NCBI GenBank assembly: GCA_022570795.1
Contig: JAKUDP010000008.1
Span: 620,001 to 684,000, forward strand
DNA length: 64,000 nt
DNA from: Sphaerulina vaccinii
Taxonomy: Eukaryota; Ascomycota; Dothideomycetes; Mycosphaerellales; Mycosphaerellaceae
Direction: 5' to 3'
The notes below the pieces were generated by a model. It did no database searches and was not told where the DNA came from. It worked only from the letters and a program-made list of their open reading frames with translations. A program made the translations under genes and the position numbers. Position 1 is the first letter of the stretch; every line of letters begins with the position of its first letter. Of the stretch, positions 21,051 to 31,200 are shown piece after piece.

Positions 21051-21778
21051 TTTGATGATGTCGCTGGTTTCGAATTCAGACTCTTCGAATCTCGCACCTT
21101 CGGATTTGTTCGAAGGCCCGTGCCCACGAGAGCGAGCTCAAGACTCAAGACACCAAATTCGAAACCTCACTTCTGAGGATGTGAGCTCTTGTGGAGCATC
21201 GTCGACTTGATGTACCCAGTCGACTCGGTTCGCTGGACCGCTGTTGAGGCTTTTGGTGATGTCTGCATCCAGCGCAAGAAAGAAGTTCAAAAAGGCGACG
21301 CTCGTTACTTAGGCTCGAACGCGCGACTCACTCTTCGTAGCAACCAGAAGGGCAAAAGGAAAGCCATTAATAATCGTTTGTAACGACCAAGAAACGATTT
21401 GCTTCGGCACTAGCTCAAGCAGAGTTCTTTACTGGGTAACCCTTAGGGACTATCTTAAGGTTTTTAGCCTTAGAAGATGTTAGACCCATTGTCTCACCAA
21501 CGGCTGCAAACAGGTTATACTGAGGCTCCACAAAGTGCTTTCGAGATCACCTGTGCCACTGTGCATATAACCGGCTCAACGACAACGAAAATGACAAAGC
21601 AAATTCGATAGATATACCTCCATTCTTACAGCTCTCGAGAGCCGAGAGCCTCAGGCATGGCATCTTGTTCCTTGCCAGGGACCGCATGTGAAGTGAAGCG
21701 CGAAGTGAGCTTCCTCGATTCCAGGCCAGCAACTTCCAGATTGTGAACAACATTGCAGATACAACATTCGCCACGATC
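21051..21778. other. Intergenic region
   Basis: 728 bp. A short AT-rich stretch with CCTTAGGGACT and CTTAAGG strings lies near 21440-21480. No gene, tRNA or repeat unit is recognised. Confidence 0.4.
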
Positions 21779-22411
21779 TCATCTCTGCTCCGGACTACCA
21801 GCAGGCGCATGTTCCGGACTTCCTGGCTGACTCGACATCAACGGATTCGTTCTCATGCCCGTCCTCCTCACGATGAACCACCTTCCCTCTCTCAATCGCC
21901 ACTCGACCACAGCCATATTCTGCGAGATCACTCCTGGATTGAAGTCGATCAGATCGAAGCTCACGTACACATCTGCATATCCGGCTTTCATGTGCAGATT
22001 ACACAATGAGTCAGTAAGCTCTTGTCTGAAGCTCGGATGGTTGTCGAAGAGGCGCTGAAGGCCTTCCAAGCATGCAAGCTTGCCGGACCAGGTCTTAGAA
22101 TGGACTGGAGACATGACGAAGTCTTCGGCATAGTACTGAGTTGTCCAGTGGGAGTATACGTCGGACGTGGTTGTTGGATCTAGCTGGCATTCGCTTATTG
22201 ACTTTAGCTGAGACATGATCTCCTCTTCGCTTTCGGGGGAGAGCAAGCCAATGGTGATATAACGCGGGTCGGCAGCTGTGCTCGAAGATGGTTGGGACTG
22301 TTTTGACTCTTTGTTGCGACATTTCCCTTTAGCACGTGTCTTGCCGCGAGTATGCATGCTGAGATGCTTCGAAAGTTGCTGAACCAGGCATGGCTCGTGA
22401 ACATATGCCAT
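21779..22411 (-). CDS. Unknown protein, possibly NTF2-like fold (a)
   Basis: Single exon of 210 residues starting MAYVHEPCLVQQLSKHLS. The first 60 residues are basic and low in complexity. From about residue 85 the pattern is a YSHWTTQYYAEDFVMSP strand/helix region, a GLQRLFDNHPSFRQELTD helix, ADVYVSFDLIDFNPG and MAVVEWRLREGRWFIVRRTG. This alternation of helices and long strands with a terminal W-R-x-R-x-G-x-W pair resembles SnoaL/NTF2-like proteins. A similar layout is seen in the gene at 23528. No function can be assigned. Confidence 0.6.
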   Translation of the reverse strand: MAYVHEPCLVQQLSKHLSMHTRGKTRAKGKCRNKESKQSQPSSSTAADPRYITIGLLSPESEEEIMSQLKSISECQLDPTTTSDVYSHWTTQYYAEDFVMSPVHSKTWSGKLACLEGLQRLFDNHPSFRQELTDSLCNLHMKAGYADVYVSFDLIDFNPGVISQNMAVVEWRLREGRWFIVRRTGMRTNPLMSSQPGSPEHAPAGSPEQR

Positions 22412-23527
22412 TCTTGGACATATATGGTCCTGTTCTCGGGTTGTTGACTCTCAGAGGATTTGGGACTATGATTAGAAGTGCTGGTAGGACTTCTCCAATC
22501 TGCTCAGGCCTACTCCAAAGATGCGTTCTGCCTTGAGATATGGGTCGTTCCTGGCGGCCCTGAGGATTTCCAAGATAACCAGTCCGAGCGCTGTGTCATA
22601 GCTGAGTTCTATTTTGCCAAGAAGGGAGTACCGAGATCTTACTCGCTGCCAAGATCGAGGACAGTAGGGCAGCCCGAAGCATCGTGTATACATGCGTCGG
22701 ACTTGCTACGATAGTACCTCGTGGCAGGATGTGCAGATGGAGCCATCCTAACTTGGCGCTTCTGCTCAGCTCGTGAGACAGCTATGAGAAGCTTCTCTAG
22801 GTTTCAGTAAGTTGAGTGGCTAGGGCCGAACTTCCGCATTCAATGGCATCCTGGCAGGGTATCGAGTCTTCGTGCAGTGCATGGAAGTTGCCATTGTCGA
22901 ATGGCAAGCAAGTCAAATTTTAATAAGGCTGCATTTGGCTTCCGTAGGATTTTGACGTGCAGTAGCGGAATCCTCCTCGCTTAGATCTGGGCCAGGGCCG
23001 GAGAGTTGTAACTAGAGTCGTCGTCGATGACCTCTACTCGAAGGCAGGAAGACAGTAAGAGCGCCTGCCCTTCCTGCAATACGCCGATCTTGCCAAAGCT
23101 TGCACATTAGGAAGGTGTCGGTCTCCATTTCAGAGCGTGAAGGTCTCTGGCCGACCAGAAGGGTACCGCGTATAGCGAGATCATGTCGTGTAGCGCTTCT
23201 TTCCTGAGCAGGTCTCTGGAAGCTGATCGCACTCCTGCCTTAGAGTACATACTGCCTGGTCTGTCCTGGCACATTAAGCAAACAGGCTGTGCACTTCTGC
23301 CGCCTGCATCTGCCCACTGGGACGACACAGCCTCTGGCAAAGTCTTCGTTACTGCACCGCAAGCAGACTGTCTGATCAGTGGACTCCTGGCTATCTTGAG
23401 TCTAATCGAGCTAAGCCATGCTCGCTTTCATCGCCGCTCCAGTCGTGAGGTTTCGCTGAGTCTAATGAACAGAGCGTTCACTTGACTTTTAGATCATTCC
23501 TCACAAGTGTGTGACATAGGATCCTCA
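22412..23527. other. Intergenic region
   Basis: 1.1 kb without a supported gene. Short open frames on both strands show no motif, start context or partner exon. Confidence 0.4.
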
Positions 23528-24007
23528 TTAACCAGGCTGATAAGCACTCCTGATGGTCTCCAGCTTTACACAAAGCCACTGGCCTCTGGTCTTCCGCCAC
23601 TCATGGACCTGGACGCCACGATGAACTATTTCTGGGAGGTTACCTCCCATCTCTATGTTCGAGAGCACCTGCGCAATCCCGTGCTCAAGGTCAATACTGG
23701 TCGAAACGTCGACTACCCTGATCCATAGATTTGGATACATCTCAACGAGCTTCTCGAAGCGGGCTACGTGCGTCGCGAGATCGTGCGTTGGGTCTTGGAA
23801 ATAATTCGGGACAGCTCTGAAGGTTGGAGACCAGAAGGGAGCTTTTATGAGGGCATCGTACATCCGCTTATTCCGATACTCTGTGTGAAGGAGGGACATT
23901 CGTTCCACATAGTTCATGATAAGTTCTTTCTCGTTCTCTCCAGGGCTTGAAGCTGAGGTTGAAGTGGTCTCTGTGGGGCTTGAGCTTGGGGGTGACATCG
24001 ACGACAT
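23528..24007 (-). CDS. Unknown protein, possibly NTF2-like fold (b)
   Basis: Single exon of 159 residues. The first 25 residues are Ser/Thr/Pro-rich. Then come ELIMNYVERMSLLHTEYRN, APFWSPTFRAVPNYF, a VARFEKLVEMYPNLWIRVVD helix-strand unit, GIAQVLSNIEMGG and VQVHEWRKTRGQWLCVKLET. Order and spacing resemble the protein encoded at 21779-22411 on the same strand, so the two may be distant paralogues. The fold guess is inference and no catalytic residues are recognised. Confidence 0.6.
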   Translation of the reverse strand: MSSMSPPSSSPTETTSTSASSPGENEKELIMNYVERMSLLHTEYRNKRMYDALIKAPFWSPTFRAVPNYFQDPTHDLATHVARFEKLVEMYPNLWIRVVDVSTSIDLEHGIAQVLSNIEMGGNLPEIVHRGVQVHEWRKTRGQWLCVKLETIRSAYQPG

Positions 24008-24766
24008 GGCTCAAGTTATCGTAGCAGTAAGGCTATGAGGAGTTGGTGGTACACCACTGCGTTCGTAGAACAGGAAGAGAGGTCGACATACCACCGCGAT
24101 GGCCCTTTCCGAGGCTGTGTGCTGATCTGCAAAGCCAAGAAGAAGCGTGCTCAGCTGGCAACGTATGCTGTTCTGCAGTCTCTGGCACTCCAAGGCACAG
24201 CCAAGAGTAGCATTGCCTCTCATGGGCTGCTGCCGCTGCTCACAAGCTTTCTTCGGTGATGTTGTTTCCACTCAGTTGCTATTTCAAGATGGGTGGCCAT
24301 CGTGAGCCGAAGATGTGGCAGGGGCCGGCGCTAGGACATATCGAACAACCACACCACATGATAAGCTCTCAAGCTCATATGCAGCTGACCGAAAGTGACG
24401 ATGAGCTCAGGACTCATAGCTGCCGACGGCTGGCGGTCAGGCATCATGTGCTCGCTCAGTCACCAGACTGCTATATCGCCGCTTCTCCCACCTTCACGGC
24501 AGCGACGAAGGGAGACACTGACTCTGTCCTACCTTGACAGATCGCATTGACTTTTTAGACTCACGATCGCAACCATATCCCTACGACCGAAGCTCACACC
24601 CTCAAGCAGTCCTACAAGCTCCTCACATCACGCCGACTGAGAAGATATGAGCTGGTAGATACAGCTCGCAGACTGGCTGGTCGCATACCGATCGTACTAC
24701 CTACCCCTCTTTAGGCCTATATATCACGTCCAAGAGCAAGAAGACAGCGAAAACAGCGACGTCGAT
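24008..24766. other. Intergenic region upstream of the Yippee gene
   Basis: 759 bp between two divergent genes. A TATATCAC string lies near 24720, about 45 bp upstream of the Yippee start codon. No gene is supported. Confidence 0.4.
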
Positions 24767-25567
24767 ATGCCATTCCCGTCATTGCCCTCTCCTCCGACTC
24801 TGTTCCCTACATACCTCGTCCCATCTCTTCCTTTCCGCAGGCGCAAGTCGAGCACCGACAGCAACGCTTCGATCCTGACCACTAGCTCCACAAGTACATC
24901 TACTGCTGACCACGACGCATACCTCAACGGGCACGAATCGCATCTTCGTTGCGCCCGCTGTCTCTCCGACTTAGCTCTGAGCAGTCAAATCATCAGCAAA
25001 GGTTTCACAGGCCGGCATGGACGCGCCTATCTTGTTGCGCCTTCCGAAAGCTCTATGACTTCTAGCTCGATTACCACTACGAGCTACATGACAGCCAAAG
25101 CGCGAAACGATGCGCTGCCCAATTTACCGAACACTTACACGCACAAGCCTGTACCGAGACAACTGGTTACAGGCGCGCACACTGTAGGAGATATATCGTG
25201 TTCGCAGTGTGGGAGTGTGCTTGGGTGGAAGTACATTCATGCGGAAGACGATGCGCAGAAGTATAAGATTGGGAAGTTCATACTTGAGACCAAGAGAGTC
25301 TGTAGAAGCAGTACGTGGGAGACGGCCAGGAATGAGGACGGAGATGAAGAGGAAAGTGGTGTGGCTGTGAGAAGGAGGAGTAGTGTCAGTGCTTGTCCAC
25401 CTACTACCTTGGAGGCGCCGCAGGAAGAAGAGGTGGAGTTTGATAGTGAAGATGAAGATGAGCGAGAAGCGCTGTTCATGGGGCGGTGGACACCGCAGGT
25501 TGCTGGAAGAATCCGGAGGGAGAAGGCGAGTGGTTATGTGAGGGGTGTGCTGTTTGAAGAAGAGTAA
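24767..25567 (+). CDS. Yippee-family zinc-binding protein
   Basis: Single exon, 266 residues. The Yippee zinc site is formed by CARC near residue 63 and CSQC near residue 146. Typical blocks are GFTGRHGRAYLV after the first pair, GAHTVGDISC before the second, and GWKYIHAEDDAQKYKIGKFILE after it. A Ser/Thr-rich insertion of about 35 residues separates the halves. The C-terminal third is acidic (EEEVEFDSEDEDERE) and disordered. Yippee proteins share a fold with cereblon-type domains and their cellular role in fungi is unknown. Start: first ATG, MPFPSLPSPPTLFP. Confidence 0.88.
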   Translation: MPFPSLPSPPTLFPTYLVPSLPFRRRKSSTDSNASILTTSSTSTSTADHDAYLNGHESHLRCARCLSDLALSSQIISKGFTGRHGRAYLVAPSESSMTSSSITTTSYMTAKARNDALPNLPNTYTHKPVPRQLVTGAHTVGDISCSQCGSVLGWKYIHAEDDAQKYKIGKFILETKRVCRSSTWETARNEDGDEEESGVAVRRRSSVSACPPTTLEAPQEEEVEFDSEDEDEREALFMGRWTPQVAGRIRREKASGYVRGVLFEEE

Positions 25568-26317
25568 TAGTCGTGCCGAGTGCATGCTTGGTGTCTGGTC
25601 TGGATATACTCACGGTGTTAGGTTTGGTTTCGATATACCCTGGGAACGCTTGGAACTGCTCTTGCGCTGAATCTGCTTCTCCGATTGCTAGCGTGCCGCA
25701 TTGGGACAGTCGTGGTTATAATACACATCGAGAATGCATAGTACATTACTGTACAATGAGCCACATCTTCCTTCGCCTTGGTCGACGGCTTCGAATTGCC
25801 TATGGTCTGCCGAAGTTAAGTACTGCTCTTTCACTTGTCTCGCATGACCAGGTAACCAAAGTCCCTTCCAGAGCAGTGCGCAGCCTCGACAGCAGAGTCG
25901 AGCGATGTCGCAGGTCTCCAGCTGGCACTCATCAACCATGAGAAGTGCCACCTCCACTTCCTCCCGCTCCTCCGCTCCCACTTTCAGCAGGGCTCGGTGA
26001 AAAGTCCTGGCAGTCATACGGCACCGTCTTCAACCTTCACAGCACTGGGAACCCGACATCCCATCATTGCCACCCGGACCATACTGAAGATTAGTGAGAA
26101 AACATACTTGAGCCTGATAAGTGGTAGCTGGTCTGTGGAGTTGGTCTGTCCGGATCCTCTTTGGCCCACATGTGCCTCCAGATCTCCTCTGGCATCCTCT
26201 TGACACTGCTCCTGGCCACACAGGCGCAACTTCAAGCAAGGATAAAGCCAGGATTTATCATAGTGCGCAGAAGCCTGCTCACATGCGAGATTTTGTGTTT
26301 GTGCTTGAGGACTTCTC
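25568..26317. other. Intergenic region
   Basis: 750 bp between convergent genes. No gene or clear repeat is supported. Confidence 0.4.
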
Positions 26318-27169
26318 TCATGTTGCAGTAGACTCCTTCTTGACTACCGCATCGTCCTCGGCTTTCTGGTCACCATACACAAAGTTTAGTACCTCGCTGA
26401 TGCCTGGGAACGGCCACGTCCCCGCATGATCTCCGAAATAGATCTTCTTGGTCTGTCGAAAGGCATCCAGCTTCTCCATCAATTCAATCCAAAGTGCACC
26501 ATCATGCTTCACAGTGAGCAGCTCCTCTCGCTCATGCGCAGTCATCGACGTCAAGATTGACAACATCGAGTCTTCGATACTGCGATCATCGTTCAAGTAA
26601 GTGTAGATCTCGATACCCATAGCTCCACCTGAGTGTCGACAAATGGTATCAACAACTTTTCGCAGCGTTTCCAAAGCGTTGCATTTGGACGCAAAGTTCG
26701 TTGTTGCTGCGGTAGCTTTCTCCTCGATCTTCGTGATTCTAGCTGCGACCTTTTCGTAGATGCTGTAAGAGGTTCGACAGGCTTTTCTGTTGATTGGGTC
26801 ATTCGATACCCACCAGTCGATTTGTCGGAAGTGCTGGTCGAAATCGGTGATTTTCTTCCTCTTGCGCTTTTCGCGAGCTTCTTGAGCCTTGCGGGCTTGT
26901 TCGGCTGCTACTGCCTCATTGTGGATGCGAGTTTGATGCATGTTCAGCACTCAAAGGGAGACTTGAGGATCTATGCTGGCAAGTGTCGCATGATAGACAA
27001 TTTCGCGCAGCGTTTGCACGTCTGTCTTGCATATTGTTTCCCAGAGGTCGTTTGGACGGACTGCTTGTTGCTGGACGATAGTATTGGTATCCGTAGTTTT
27101 CTGGATCTTGTGAGGTCGAGCTTCAGCGACCTCGGTGGGCTGATTGCGCTTGACTGCAGTTGGCGCCAT
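26318..27169 (-). pseudogene. Conserved fungal gene of unknown function broken by an in-frame TGA
   Basis: From the ATG at 27169 the frame reads MAPTAVKRNQPTEVAEARPH and runs to TGA at 26951-26953. The same frame then continues without interruption to 26318, adding about 210 codons. Downstream of the stop are a basic helix (RKAQEAREKRKRKKITDFD), DWWVSNDPINRKACRTSYSI and FASKCNALETLRKVVDTIC. The ALETLRK block resembles a motif I recall from a widespread fungal family of unknown function. LREIVYHATLAS before the stop looks like the N-terminal part of the same family. No GT-AG pair that could remove the stop is evident. It may be a real nonsense mutation, a sequencing error or two overlapping products. 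Confidence 0.6.
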
Positions 27170-28218
27170 GGTGTATGTGGTGTAGATGTGATTTGTGTCA
27201 AGAACGTGGAAGAAAGCAGAGATGATGGGTGTTCGAGAGACGCGTCGCGCGATTAAGTTTGAGTAGCGTGCTGATGGGCCTTGGCAGCATAAAGTTACCT
27301 TAGCGTATATATCTGGTCTGGCGTACCCGTTATAATGTAGTGTCGATATTGTAACCATTTGTTACAGATAACGCAGCAACTATAGTAATAGATATTTTAA
27401 ACTATAGTATATTAGTATAACTGCTCTATATTCGATTTAGGAGAGATACATTATACAACTATACCGTATTCGTCGAGATCTAGCAGATATATATGCGTCT
27501 TGTCGCCTCTCTAGTCCCGGAGTATCTTGTCTTCGATAAAGAAGTTACTAGTGCTAGAAGTAATCCACAGAGCTTAACGACTTGTATCGGAAGACATCGA
27601 TTTCTTAAGCAATCGTCTGAGATCCTTGTTTTCGAGCGGTGATACCTTCCAGTCTTCCTGGATGGATTTTTCCCTATTATGGGCCAGGAATCTGCATCAC
27701 TTGAGACGAACGACACGCTGTACTATTCGCATAGCTAAGGCGCTTGGTGCAATGCTGGCGGAGTGGCGCGCGCCTGGGAAATGTACCATCGCGGTACGCC
27801 GAGCTGCGTAATGCATGCAACGACAATGATATAGCTTCAAGCACATTTGACGAAGTCCCTCCACTTCTGCTGAGGAATCGGAGATATGGACGGACCCGAG
27901 ATTGGCCCATAGCTTGTGAAGCCACGTGGCCCTCGTGCTCTCGGATGCAGGCTGTAGCCGCATTCGTGTAGTGCACGCCACGCCTTCCTGCAAGCGACAC
28001 CACCTAAGCGCTCGCCCAGGAACCAAGATGAGCATCTGGCCTCGTAGTATGCAGTGGTCAATGTGACAGAGATCTAGAAGCCGGCTACGCGACCCACTCA
28101 TGCACCTCCTGCATGTCAAGACCAGCAGCTCCACCTGCGTGCGAGCCATGGCAAGCGATGATAATGCTGTGCATCCGCTTGACCTTCGCGGCTGAGACCA
28201 TCGTCGTTAGCATCCTCA
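27170..28218. other. Intergenic region with an AT-rich island
   Basis: 1.05 kb. The stretch from about 27280 to 27620 is AT-rich and dense in TA dinucleotides, unlike its surroundings. Counted by eye, 27361-27420 has 14 G+C of 60. The rest (27620-28218) has normal composition and no supported gene. Confidence 0.5.
27280..27620. mobile_element. AT-rich island, possible RIP-mutated transposon remnant
   Basis: The sequence is full of TATAGTA, GATATTTTAAA and TTAGTATAA-like strings. In ascomycetes such TA-dense patches commonly arise by repeat-induced point mutation (C to T at CpA) of transposon copies. No terminal repeats, no frame and no second copy were found in the window, so this is a compositional call only. 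Confidence 0.35.
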
Positions 28219-31200
28219 ATGGCTGACCCCCGCGGACAAGTTCCAGACCGGAACGTCGTCGATTCGTCCCTCTTTCGAACAGTCAAATCACTGGACGGCA
28301 AGACCACCAGCTTTCTAATCGGCCATCGCTGCGCGACGCTGATTCCAACCGCTCACCAAGGACAATGGGCTGCCTATCAAGGCGATATCGATGATGACAG
28401 CATCACGCACGAGCTCAAACAGAATCCGCCAGCAACTGTAAGAAGAGAGGCGGATCATGCTGCAAATTCAACAATCCAAAATGGCATCGCTAAAAGTCGC
28501 GGAACATCTGCCGTCGTACTCCCAGAGGGCGCTTCTCTCACCGACAACGTAAACATTTTCGCCGAAGATCTGGTCTTGTACCGCGGAAGCAAATTCGAGT
28601 GGCCAAGCAAGAATGTCACTATCTTTGCCAGACGAGTGATCGTGGCTCCACGAGCGTCTGAAGTTCTGAGTAGCGATACAGATCATTTGATCACATTCGA
28701 TGTTTCAGCACCGCCAGTGAATGACAAGTACCGTGTTGACACGGTCACTGGAGCATCGAATCCCGCAGCAGCTGGAAAGAAAGGTGATGACGGGCAGATC
28801 CCTGACGCAGGTGTCGAGGCTCAGCCAGGAGACAATGGTACTGCAGGTGTCGACGGCGAGAACGCAGCGTCTGGCGGGACGATTCGTTTCTGCGCCCAAT
28901 TGACAACGCTTCTGACCGAGAACGAGGCAAAGGCTGTCAAAGTCGTCTGGCATGCGAAGGGCGGCAATGGTGGTCGAGGTCAGCAAGGTGGCGCGGGAGG
29001 CAATGGAGGTAATGGTGTGGAGGCCCATGGCTGGCATGCACCTCGTGACATCTGCGCAGACGCTAGAAATGGTGGCAACGGCGGAAAGGGCGGTAAAGGC
29101 GGCAACGGAGGCCATGGGGGCCGCATCGAGTTGTGTCTCATTCCAGTTCCAAAGACTGCTCCAGAAACGAGCAAATTCCGCAATGTTGAGAGTACCATGG
29201 ACTTTTCTGCGGGCACTAATGGTGCACCTGGAGACGGAGGACTGAAAGGATCAGCAGGAAAGCCTGGCTACATCTATGTCGGTCTTGGAATGGCAACACA
29301 CATGTACACAGGCCACGCAGCTTCAGACGGACAAGCAGGTGGCACAGGAGATGTCAACAACAGCACACTGATGGCTGGCACGACCCGTACGACCGCGTTC
29401 AGTGATGAAAACATCGAAGCTTGGGCGCTTTGTGTCAGTCCGGGGTTCCTTCAAATGATGGTCCAACGTCTTCTGTTTGAGTACGACGTGCTCTTTGGCA
29501 GCTTCTTCGACGTTCTTCCGATCAAGGGGAAGTCAGCGCACCGACTGCGCTTTGAGGCCAGTTTTCGATGGCTTGTAAGCCTGAATGATATCATGGGGAA
29601 GTTCCTGATATCCCCAGAATTGCTCAAATCGGCTCCAAGTGCTGGCACCGGTGAGCAACAGGCTCAGCTGCAGCTGCTTCGGGATGTCTTCGGAGGTGAG
29701 GCGTGGAACAGCTCCGAAATGACAACGGCTCGTCAGATCTACCACATCGGATACGACAAACTCATCTCTCTTGGCGGCTCCCAGCTTCCTCCCATGCCAT
29801 CGACTGACTCCTACAATCAATCCTTTCGTTTGATACCCAATACTGCCTTCTCCATCAAGCGTCTCGAACAGGCTGCTCAAGACATGGAAGTAGCGGAGGC
29901 AAGGCGGGCAGCTCTTGCTGCGGAACTGAACGCAGCGAATCTCAATGCTTCTCAGACTGCCGAGAAGATTCAGCAGCTCTCCGACTATGTAGCTTCCATC
30001 GACACGAAAAGAGAAGCTGCCAAAACCGAAGTCACTTCTGCCCTCAGCAAGCTGACGAAAGAGCGTGATGCTTTGAATAAGCGCATAGGTCAAGCCAAGG
30101 CTGAGCTCGAAAGCCTCAAGCCCAACAACCCGCTTAATCTGTCCTGCGAAAATGTCGTCAAGATCATCGAATCGGCTGCTACTTGTATGATGTTTACTCC
30201 TGAAGCTGCAGGAAAGGTGTTGACTGGTAACATTCTCTCTGTGGGAGGTTCAGCAATGAGCCTCGTGAATACGGTGCACACTGCACAAGGTGACGTGAGC
30301 AAGGACGAGCTCATGGGACAATTTCATGGCATCGGAGACAAGCTCGCTGGCAAAGAACTTTCTGCAGAGATCGCCAAACTGGCCCAAGGTGGAGGAGGCT
30401 CGAATTTTATGAAGGTCATCATGGTCGCAAAGTCCAAGTTCGATGCGCTCGTGGAGGCGCATTTCCCTGGTAATGCCTCAGAGGAGGCAAAGACTGTATG
30501 GGATTTGATGATGACCCAGGCCAAAGCGGCACACAAGACGCTTATCGACTATCAGGAAGCTCTCTTGAGAAAGGCTCAGGTTGAGGCCTTCTTCGTGCAA
30601 AGTCAGGTTGCTAAGGCGACTTTACAAGGTACTTCGGCCGCGGCACCGATTAAATCGCAGATCTTCTATCAAGTCTATGACGAGTCGTACTCGCAGCAGA
30701 AAGCAATGGTCACAAAGTATTATCTCGACGCTATTCGAGCAATCGTGGCTATCACGCTGGAGCCATCCTACATCTCACACTCGTTCCTTGCGCTGGGATG
30801 CTGGGACAATGTCACTGGATCTCTCTTTAATGAGGTCGTTCTGCCTCAGCTCCGTGCTGAAAATGACTACCTTGTCAGCAAAGACAGTCATGCCAACCGC
30901 CAGACGACAACATATAGTGGATGGATCACAAAGGAGCAATATCCGTACATATTTGGTTATCAGATGGGTCCTCCTGCAAAGCCGGGTGATCGTCCGTCGC
31001 TAACCAAAAAGGGCGCCTTGAAGCCATTTTCCTTCAACATCGACTCTACGAATTGTCAGAAGGTATTGAATATCGATCTTACCTTGGAGTGTGACATACG
31101 CCTGATTGAATGTCATGTCGCGCTCGAGGGCGCTAGGCTCAAGGAAGAAAAGGACAAGGACCCTGTCATCAGCATCAACACTTCCTTCGCGGGCGGATTC

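Noticed and set aside
21400..21500. tRNA or telomere-like sequence (CCCTTAGGG string)
   Set aside because: No cloverleaf or B-box found and only a single palindromic CCCTTAGGG-like string; no tandem TTAGGG.
23183..23485. 100-codon plus-strand frame between the NTF2-like-looking genes
   Set aside because: No recognisable motif or supporting exon.
27697..28149. 150-codon minus-strand frame next to the AT-rich island
   Set aside because: Scattered Cys/Arg composition with no pattern; overlapping frames of similar length on the same strand suggest chance.
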